This document shows positions 18,301-22,213 of a stretch of DNA of 22,213 bases, in pieces; the stretch's first letter is position 1, and each line of letters opens with the position of its first letter. A program made the position numbers and the translations under genes. The stretch comes from Flavobacteriales bacterium. Lineage in GTDB: Bacteria; Bacteroidota; Bacteroidia; Flavobacteriales_D; Sanyastnellaceae. Location: assembly GCA_947457285.1 (NCBI GenBank), contig CANGVZ010000003.1, positions 1-22,213 on the forward strand, given 5' to 3'. The notes below the pieces were generated by a model that had not been told where the DNA came from, made no database searches, and was given only the letters and a program-made list of their open reading frames with translations.

Positions 18301-21300
18301 ACGGTCCATTGAAGGGTATAAATTCCAGGAACAAATCCACTTACGCTTGTTGTTGGGCTGGTAGGGTTAGCGATAGTAAGCGCGTTGGGTCCACTTACTT
18401 GCGACCAAGTTCCTGTTGCGGGGCTAATTAAGCTGTTGCCTGCTAGGTTAGCCGATGGAGCGTTCGAACAAATTTGCTGATCAGGTCCTGCGTTTGCTTG
18501 CGTTTGAGAACTGCTGAAAACGAATATTGCAACAAGGTCGTTCGTGCTTCCACAAGTACCATTGTTGATTGTCCAACGGAATATATTGATACCAACTGCT
18601 AAGTTGTTGATTGTTGTAGTTGGGCTATTTGGCGAAACGATAACACCAGATCCAGACACTAAAGTCCATGTTCCCACTGATGGAGCGATGGCTGCGTTTG
18701 CGGCCATAGTAGCGCTTCCAGGCGCGATACCAGTAAAGCATAGCAACTGGTCGGGACCTGCGTTGGCTATTTGCGCGTTAGCATTGAAGACATTGATTGT
18801 CATTTCATCAAACACCGTATTTCCACACGCTCCATTTTGGATAGTCCAGCGAAACACGAAGGTTCCTGTGCTAAGATTGGAAATGGTTGTGGCAGGAGAA
18901 GTTGGTGTATTGATAGATGCACCACCAGGTCCGCTCACTTGCGTCCAAAATCCAGTGGCGGGTGCTGCTGGAGCCGTGGCTGCCATGGTGAAGGTATTTG
19001 TTGGTAAGCAAATGGTCGCATCAGGTCCGGCATTGGTGGTGGAAATATTTCCATTAAATACTGTAATAGTCATTTGGTCACTCACTACAGGATCGCAAGA
19101 TCCATTGGAGAGTGTCCATTGGAATACATTGTTGCCAAGGCTCAAACCGCTCACGGTGGCAGAAGTTGGTCCTGTAGGCGCGATGGTGCCTGTGCCTGAA
19201 ACGAGCGTCCATTGCCCTGTTCCCGGCGCCGTGGGGGCATTGCCATTGATGCTCGCTGTGATAGGTGTATTTGTAAAACAGAATGTTTGATCGGGTCCGG
19301 CATTCGCGGCAGGTTGTGAGTCGGGGAATACAGTAATGATGACGTCATCAACAGTAATCGCTCCCGCGCAAGGCCCATTGTTCATTGTCCAACGGAATCT
19401 GTTCTGACCAAGGGATAGACCTGACACCGTTGCATTGGGATCATTTACGCTTGAGAAGGAGCCAGTACCGCTTACCACACTCCAAGTCCCTGTGGCTGGC
19501 GCTATCGGTGAGTTTGCAGCCAGTGTGGTGCTATTGTTTGGCAAACACACTGTTTGATCAGCACCGGCATTTGCGGCTGGGGATGATGGGTTGAATACGG
19601 TGATTACAATCTCATCCGTAAGTGTACCACAAGGTCCATTGTTGATGGTCCATCGGAAGCGATTGACACCGATGCTTAGACCTGTAACGGTGGTATTTGG
19701 AGCGCTTGCATTGGCAAATGTTCCTGTCCCTTGTATTACACTCCAAGATCCTGTTGCAGGCACAATGGGTGTGTTGGCTGTGAGGTTGAGCAAGGTGAAT
19801 GCGCCTTGACAGACTGTTTGGTCAGGACCAGCATTTGCGGGAGGGTGACTATTATTAAATACCCGAATCACCATTTCATCATTGGTGTCGCCGCCAGGAC
19901 AAGGACCATTCGAAATATTCCAAACGAATGTATTTATACCGACTCCCAAATTGGTGATCTGAGTCGTAGCACTATTAATGTTCTGAATAGTAGCTGTTCC
20001 CGAAGTGATAGACCATGTGCCTATTGCCGCTGTTCCTGGGTCATTGGCCTGCATAGTATATGTCGTGGTGGAACATAAATTGGCATCAGGTCCAGCGTTG
20101 GCTGCTGGTGGCGTTCCTTGGAATCGAGTTATTTGAATGAGGTCGACCCTATTCACCGAACACCACGGATAGCTTTGAGTCCAAATAAATGAGTTTTGAC
20201 CTAAAGACAAATTGGAAACCGTCGTTGTAGGTGAGTTGGGGTTAGCAAGCACTCCTGTTCCAGAAGCAACTGTCCAAAAACCAACTGCGAGAGGATCGGG
20301 GTTTACGGCTGTAAGCGTTGCGGTGCTGCCTCCACAGACAAACTGGTCTGCTCCTGCGTTGATGGGAGTATTGGGATTGACGACCGTAAAAATGAGATCC
20401 AAACTTCCTTGAAATCCGAATTCATTTTCTATTACAAAAGTGACTGTGTCACGTCCAACGAAATTGAAGGGCGCGGTATATCTGAAACATGTATCATGGG
20501 GCGCTGAGGGAGGTGCGATGATAATATTCCCTTCATTGCCACTAAAGCTATCGATAAAATTATTGTTACCACAGCTAAATACACGCAAACAGTGGTCAAC
20601 ACTTTGACCTTGACACAAAGTGGCCACGTTGTAAATGGTTGTTGGAATGGGCTCTGCTGCGCTTGGGTCTTGAAACTCGAAGGCATCGTCAAAGCCAGAT
20701 AAATATCCGTAGGCACCTGTCGCCCCATTACCGGTAAGCCACCCTGCATGGAAGAAACCCTGGGATTGCACTACAACATTGAGAGGCAGATTAGCATTCG
20801 GAATGGTAGCTGCTCTCCATCCCGGTAAACCAGGTACGTTTTGAATGATAATTCCAGGAAACGCGGTAAACGGAGTGCCATTGATGGTCAACGTACCTGC
20901 TGCGGTAGGTTGTATCAAAAGTTGCATAATCTCGAATAGTCCAGGTATGTTGAATCGTGAAAATTCAATATACCTCGATCCTGTGCACGATATTTCAGGC
21001 ATGGCACTCATATCCACCTCTTCATCTACAGAGCATCCACTGACGTGGTAACAGTACGCAGGTCGATCCGTTCTAAAGTAATGTGGCGCTCCAAATGCAC
21101 CAGTCATTGTCCAATCAAAGAACTGACCGGCATTGATCGTTGCGGCAGGAGTGGCTGAACCATCAATGTAAATATTGGTGTTGTTCTGAGTCGCAACGAT
21201 GATAGAATAGTCCCAGGGAAAATTGTTATTACCCTTGATACAAACCCACTCCGTTCCGGCAAGTCCAACGGGCACTAATTGGTCTGTTCCTCCGTCGGCA

Positions 21301-22034
21301 GCGTTGGCTCCAGCTCCAGATATTCTCGTGTGTGTAGAACCACTGTTCACAACGATGTCTCTATTGGATGTTACCCTTGCTCCACAAACGTGCTCCACTG
21401 GACTATTGCCTCGAATTAGATAACTCTGTCCTGCTTGCAATGTCACTGTGTGTGGGTTGGGAAGTGCAGTCGTTCCATACATCGTAAATGGAGTCTGGAA
21501 AGTAACCTGAGTGTTATTCTCAATGGCCATCACGCTGATAAAGTGATATTCTTCTGGGCCATAATTGGAATTCAAATTTCTAACTTGAGAGCCGCAGAAA
21601 AACTCGCGACCCAGAGCGTTCGTCCCCTTAAGCGTCACAAGGGTTTGGTTGGTACCTCCAGAAACGCGGTGCACACATTGAATGGGAGCAGACGAGGTAA
21701 CTCTTAAGCCATATTGAGTACTAGGCACACCCTCTACGTTTGTTTGACCCAACACCGGCGTTAGAGGAACAACGAGAGGTGTTCCTGATGTCACAGTACC
21801 CGTAAAATTGAACGTCGTTCCATCTAAAGTTGAAACGTTTATTGTTACTGGAAAACTAAACGGTGTGCTGATTACCAAACTGGACGGGCTATTTCGGTCG
21901 GTATTTGAAACGTCCCAAATCGGAGGCATCCAAAACTCCGTGTCAAATTGGGCTTTTACACTTTGAGAAAAAACTAAACCAAGGAGCACAAAAATGATCT
22001 TGGTCAACAAACGGGATATATATTTTCCTACCAT
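9075..22034 (-). CDS. Giant (4319 aa) T9SS-secreted surface protein: IgGFc-binding-like head, 41 PKD/Ig-like repeats, type B sorting domain
   Basis: It is probably a cell-surface adhesin or gliding/attachment filament. The signal peptide ends near residue 28 (SVKA before QFDTEFW). Residues 30-460 resemble the IgGFc-binding domain, and residues 466-557 form a Cys-rich spacer (Cys474, 482, 488, 516). Residues 558 to about 4226 are 41 tandem beta-sandwich-like repeats of usually 87-92 residues. Residues 4229-4319 are the gliding-motility-associated C-terminal domain, recognised by T9SS. The general layout recalls SprB-type adhesins, but I do not claim orthology. It is the first gene of an apparent three-gene unit with the PorP/SprF and OmpA genes. 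The reading frame is intact across 12.96 kb, so the array shows no decay. The start ATG at 22034 directly precedes a good signal peptide. The ligand is unknown. Confidence 0.93.
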   Translation of the reverse strand: MVGKYISRLLTKIIFVLLGLVFSQSVKAQFDTEFWMPPIWDVSNTDRNSPSSLVISTPFSFPVTINVSTLDGTTFNFTGTVTSGTPLVVPLTPVLGQTNVEGVPSTQYGLRVTSSAPIQCVHRVSGGTNQTLVTLKGTNALGREFFCGSQVRNLNSNYGPEEYHFISVMAIENNTQVTFQTPFTMYGTTALPNPHTVTLQAGQSYLIRGNSPVEHVCGARVTSNRDIVVNSGSTHTRISGAGANAADGGTDQLVPVGLAGTEWVCIKGNNNFPWDYSIIVATQNNTNIYIDGSATPAATINAGQFFDWTMTGAFGAPHYFRTDRPAYCYHVSGCSVDEEVDMSAMPEISCTGSRYIEFSRFNIPGLFEIMQLLIQPTAAGTLTINGTPFTAFPGIIIQNVPGLPGWRAATIPNANLPLNVVVQSQGFFHAGWLTGNGATGAYGYLSGFDDAFEFQDPSAAEPIPTTIYNVATLCQGQSVDHCLRVFSCGNNNFIDSFSGNEGNIIIAPPSAPHDTCFRYTAPFNFVGRDTVTFVIENEFGFQGSLDLIFTVVNPNTPINAGADQFVCGGSTATLTAVNPDPLAVGFWTVASGTGVLANPNSPTTTVSNLSLGQNSFIWTQSYPWCSVNRVDLIQITRFQGTPPAANAGPDANLCSTTTYTMQANDPGTAAIGTWSITSGTATIQNINSATTQITNLGVGINTFVWNISNGPCPGGDTNDEMVIRVFNNSHPPANAGPDQTVCQGAFTLLNLTANTPIVPATGSWSVIQGTGTFANASAPNTTVTGLSIGVNRFRWTINNGPCGTLTDEIVITVFNPSSPAANAGADQTVCLPNNSTTLAANSPIAPATGTWSVVSGTGSFSSVNDPNATVSGLSLGQNRFRWTMNNGPCAGAITVDDVIITVFPDSQPAANAGPDQTFCFTNTPITASINGNAPTAPGTGQWTLVSGTGTIAPTGPTSATVSGLSLGNNVFQWTLSNGSCDPVVSDQMTITVFNGNISTTNAGPDATICLPTNTFTMAATAPAAPATGFWTQVSGPGGASINTPTSPATTISNLSTGTFVFRWTIQNGACGNTVFDEMTINVFNANAQIANAGPDQLLCFTGIAPGSATMAANAAIAPSVGTWTLVSGSGVIVSPNSPTTTINNLAVGINIFRWTINNGTCGSTNDLVAIFVFSSSQTQANAGPDQQICSNAPSANLAGNSLISPATGTWSQVSGPNALTIANPTSPTTSVSGFVPGIYTLQWTVNNGPCATPVLTSDQMTITVFPAAQTPANAGADQSICNTTSSITLTGNSPIFPTTGQWTVVSGSGTFSNPTSPITNVTGLGVGINCFRWTINTGVCAAPTFDEVCVTVFDNNAPAANAGPDLSFCLPITSATMAANNATFPAVGLWTLVSGTGTIVSPNSPTTQITGLSLGSNTFRWTINNGTCGTITFDEVTVVIFDNNQGPPNAGPDAQLCTPTSTYTMQGSAVTSPATGQWTLLSGTGTIANASQPNASISGLGIGSNVFRWTILNGPCPAGQNFDDMTIFVFDENQPSANAGPDQNLCFTGIAPVNTVMSASSVVAPGTGQWTIIQGSGTIVSASSPTTAINNLGVGQNIFRWTVNNGPCANGVTFDEVSIFVFSGAQAAANAGPDQELCSTNPSTTLAANSVIFPGTGSWSIVQGTAVFASATNPTTAVSGLSIGTNILRWTINNGPCNPSSTFDDVTIVVFNNAQLPANAGADFSACTSQGPLTLTGTPFTFPATGQWALVSGSGTIATPNASTTLVSNLGVGTNIFSYTIFNGPCAAPSVDQIVITEFSENQTAANAGADQNICLPATSTTLTGNALIAPATGQWTLIQGSGTIVSPTSATTAVTGLAVGENIFRWTVSNGPCDPSVTFDQVSIFVFSNIQPAANAGADQSFCEPVSSTTLTANNAIFPATGLWTWVSGPVAPNIVSPTSASTLVTGLGVGANVFRWTITNGPCVPNQTFDEITILIFDRNQPAANAGPDQNLCSPTFTTQLQGNNALFPATGQWTLISGTGTISNASSPTSTVSGLSIGENIFRWTISNGPCTNSVTFDEVSIFVFDSNAPVANAGPDQSICTPASSVVMAANSAIFPGTGQWSLVSGSGTIVSISNPTTTIANLPVGVHTFRWTITNGACGSQTTFDDVVITVFSSSSPSANAGPDQDLCTPITSTTLNGSAPIFPSTGTWTLVSGTGTIVDPTNPASPVAGLSIGPNVFRWTVQNGPCANALTFDEVTITIFNGGAAQPNAGIDQELCSPTSSTTLAAEAAVFPGIGAWSVVQGTGTFSNINNPNATVSGLSIGVNIFRWTVNYSTCGSPSDDVSIIVYNSAQGESNAGADQTICTPQNTVTLAAAPVLTPGFGTWSVAQGSGSFVDVNNPSTVVTNLAVGENILVWTVYNGPCLAAPLTTDSVSIWMFDQNNPIANAGADQQFCTPTSSTTVQGSSLIFPASGVWSVVQGSANITTPNNPTTNVTGLTVGETILRWTVSNGNCLSPITQDDISIFIFDQNQANANAGADQELCSTGNAPVNTTMAANALTFPATGAWALVAGGGNIVDPTSPTTAITDLPVGENIFSWTISNGPCPNGITTDFVSIFVFDNTNLIANAGADQEICLPNTSVVMQASNYIFPASGTWSFVQGSGTFANVNDPNTTVSNLAVGINIIRWTVDNGPCAAGITTDQVEIRVFDNNAPAANAGADIHVCEPTTSVIMNATIPAVPGVGVWTIIAGGSGVSISDINNPNATVSGFVVGETILSWSVYNGPCPVTNTSDLVSIFLYEESQPEANAGANQDICTPQTTTTISANNAIFPATGTWTLLSGSGTIVNPTSPTTEVTNLGVGANVFCWNILNGPCDPPFTTDCVTINVFDSNQDAAFAGNDQEFCLPTTSTTLVGSAVVGSSIGQWTIVQGGGLINNISSSTTSVTNMPQGENIFRWTVNNGSCGTTFDEVSVFIYNNDAPEADAGQDASFCTPVSTYTMQANTPEIPGLGTWAIEVGPGLTGTGTIDDLNNPNANISGLVVGENRFSWTIYNGPCEVPTIDYISIFIYDENQPAADAGEDQEICLPINSVDMAANAPIFPASGQWVLISGGGDITNPSSPTTSITNLPQGENIFQWTIDNGPCDPSITSDQVSIFVFDPNAPEASAGPDQEFCEPVSSTNLAALTPATPGVGTWTLVAGTGTIADINDPNTLITDLTVGENCFLWTVYNGPCEPVTEDQVCIYIFPDEQLPADAGEDQELCTPLISTQMEANAVTFPAVGQWSIIQGSADIDNIFDPNTVITNIAEGVNILQWTIQNGPCDNSLTSDIVEVRVYSDQNPLADAGPDQELCLPTNSTTVNGSALTAAATGLWTNIDGGGTIVDPTSPTTAITDMPIGFNTFVWFVDNGACGNSSDTITIAVFNPDEVIANAGEDASYCTPVSTHCMSASAPSEPAVGTWILITGTGEIENPNDPNTCINGLTVGENIFMWQIDNGPCGLTLDVMSIFIYNENTPDADAGPDIELCLPTTEVNMAASSAEFPAIGTWTVIEGPAIIGDLNSPTSLMTNLQVGENIFVWTVNNGVCPNGITSDTVVVRVFDPKATAPLAGPDQFICTPQSEVTMFGNEADVPSFGTWNITQGSATITNINNPFTTVTDLAVGINIFTWSFYNSSCGSNPVDDVAIYVYDQNQPPADAGPDQELCFPTTSTVMAGNDVIVPAIGTWTLVSGTATIAEPNNPNTAVSNLGNGTNVFVWTIDNGPCIDAITTDTMEIRVFLPDAPTAFAGQDLFTCTPINCIAMNAEAPEDPQTGTWSVVSSINGNGATAPPSFVDPTDPNSDLCNLVVGVHTVNWEIYNGPCNNNSNDDVQVFVYDNTAPAADAGEDIFLCSPESSTILNANAAVFPGVGFWSIESAIGPNGAITGGTFSDLNDPNATISDLQIGIYTLVWTIDNGPCGAPTTDTVIVQINNPLSPNADAGPDQEFCIDLTDAVMNANEPLFPAFGTWTAISFDPTGTIVDPSDPNTSITDIPLNEHLFVWCIDNGACANAVTCDTVSVYVNDATIAAAFAGDDLFFCGAPDSLIMQASIAVGLAEGLWTFNDNVYTFTDETFHESIVYGFQNGTNTFTWTVDNGACGISSDDITITVYDPELPAAYAGESDAICENRFQPFNLNATDPPLPANGWWTIVEGPIVISDSTDANAEVISLGEIIEELVDVPSTIVWVVDNGVCGITTDTVVYILEDCLTVEIPDAFSPNGDGVNDTFVIPNLESYPNHSLKIFNRWGAQVFEAAPYLSDWDGRSSHPATLGENLPVSTYYYILDLGNGEDAFRGFVYLKR
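9357..20363 (-). repeat. Array of 41 tandem repeats (about 264-267 bp, 88-89 aa) encoding PKD/Ig-like domains
   Basis: Counted by eye, 41 units run from residue 558 to about 4226 of the giant protein. The consensus starts ANAGPDQ.LC, continues with a variable strand, then PATGTWTLVSGTGTI, NPTSPTT.VSGL.VGEN, F.WTI.NGPC, and ends DEVSIFVFD.N.P. Two cysteines (DQ.xC and NGPC) and the GTW and RWT tryptophans are nearly invariant, suggesting one disulfide per domain. Most units are 87-92 residues. Unit 37 is 96 residues, and units 28 and 38 are also long. Units 7, 12 and 23 carry a 3-residue insertion after the first Cys. Units 1, 40 and 41 are the most divergent. Neighbouring units are clearly different at DNA level, so the array is old rather than a recent expansion. 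Confidence 0.93.
20649..21947 (-). other. IgGFc-binding-like N-terminal head of the giant protein
   Basis: Residues 30 to about 462 resemble the IgGFc-binding domain found in many secreted Bacteroidota proteins and in mammalian FCGBP. Recognisable pieces are DTEFWMPP at the mature N terminus, ISVMAIENNTQVTF, LQAGQSYLIRG, GARVTSNRDIVVNSGS, DQLVPVGLAGTEW and YSIIVATQNNTNIYIDG. It contains seven cysteines (120, 147, 217, 265, 328, 334, 350). By position it would be the cell-distal tip and the likely ligand-binding part. IgG binding itself should not be assumed; the name comes from the family. The domain call rests on remembered motif resemblance, not a search. Confidence 0.68.
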
Positions 22035-22080
22035 GGGTGAAGGGTTCTCGCTTTATTTGAGTTAAGAAGTTTAGGACCAA

Positions 22081-22112
22081 TAAATAATTATTAGCCGTCG
22101 TAAAATTCACAA
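22081..22112 (-). promoter_or_regulatory. Weak candidate promoter for the giant-protein operon
   Basis: The 179 bp upstream of the giant gene (22035-22213) is AT-rich and contains no gene that I can see. On the minus strand a TTG (22112-22110) precedes an AT-rich block (22093-22081, containing the palindrome AATAATTATT) by 16 bp. This gives a roughly Bacteroidota-like -33/-7 arrangement and a leader of about 40 nt. The -7 element does not match TAnnTTTG well. No Shine-Dalgarno-like sequence precedes the ATG. Confidence 0.2.
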
Positions 22113-22213
22113 CATCAAGCGCACATAATTTCCACCTCGTCGAAAGATTTCAACAAGCGAACGTGCAATGCCTTGATTTTACTCTAATTGTGGATGGTCC
22201 TAATTTTTAATGA

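Noticed and set aside
18544..19290. A 248-codon plus-strand open frame inside the repeat array, with many similar shorter ones along 9382-20412
   Set aside because: They are antisense shadows of the repeats. They recur with the same roughly 267-bp period, and their products are rich in the reverse reading of conserved motifs. They have no recognisable domains or starts, while the minus frame is intact for 4319 codons.
9357..20363. Regularly spaced DNA words suggesting a CRISPR array
   Set aside because: The period is about 267 bp, the units are diverged, and the whole tract is one open reading frame of protein domains. There are no short identical direct repeats with 30-40 bp spacers and no cas genes.
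9075..22034. Assigning the symbol sprB to the giant gene
   Set aside because: The size, C-terminal domain and PorP/SprF neighbour resemble the sprB locus, but the repeats and head cannot be shown to be orthologous from this sequence alone.

Overview
The window comes from a member of the phylum Bacteroidota. The strongest evidence is a type IX secretion (T9SS) module: a PorP/SprF-family outer-membrane protein, a PorE-like OmpA-family protein, and a giant surface protein that ends in the gliding-motility-associated (type B) T9SS C-terminal domain. No Shine-Dalgarno-like sequence is obvious upstream of the starts, which fits the phylum. The exact family or genus cannot be read from the sequence.

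Left part (1-5971). The window opens inside a plus-strand LolC/E-type (FtsX-like) ABC permease. A convergent intergenic region follows, filled with a degenerate G/A-rich tandem repeat. Next is a minus-strand Mn-type superoxide dismutase that carries an export and lipoprotein signal. Divergent from it, on the plus strand, are an AsmA-family envelope protein and an RsmF-like 16S rRNA cytosine-5 methyltransferase, probably co-transcribed.

Right part (5952-22213). Everything here is on the minus strand and looks like one transcription unit, read from right to left. A 12.96-kb gene encodes a 4319-residue secreted adhesin-like protein. A PorP/SprF gene follows after 4 bp, and after another 17 bp comes a TPR, beta-propeller, carboxypeptidase-regulatory-domain and OmpA protein. 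The giant protein has a signal peptide, an IgGFc-binding-like head, a Cys-rich spacer, 41 tandem PKD/Ig-like repeats of about 89 residues (counted by eye), and the type B sorting domain. The likely arrangement is that the giant protein is the T9SS client, PorP/SprF is its dedicated outer-membrane partner or anchor, and the OmpA protein ties the complex to peptidoglycan. A strong intrinsic terminator for this unit appears to lie inside the 3' end of the convergent rsmF-like gene, and the two stop-codon ends overlap by 20 bp.

The most interesting signal is inside the repeat array. All 41 repeats carry the same two cysteines. Six repeats carry exactly two more, always as a pair, and the pairs fall on positions consistent with facing residues on antiparallel beta strands. 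This looks like a repeatedly evolved second cross-strand disulfide. The array also switches subtype sharply between repeats 26 and 27, with a rise in acidic residues toward the cell-proximal end.
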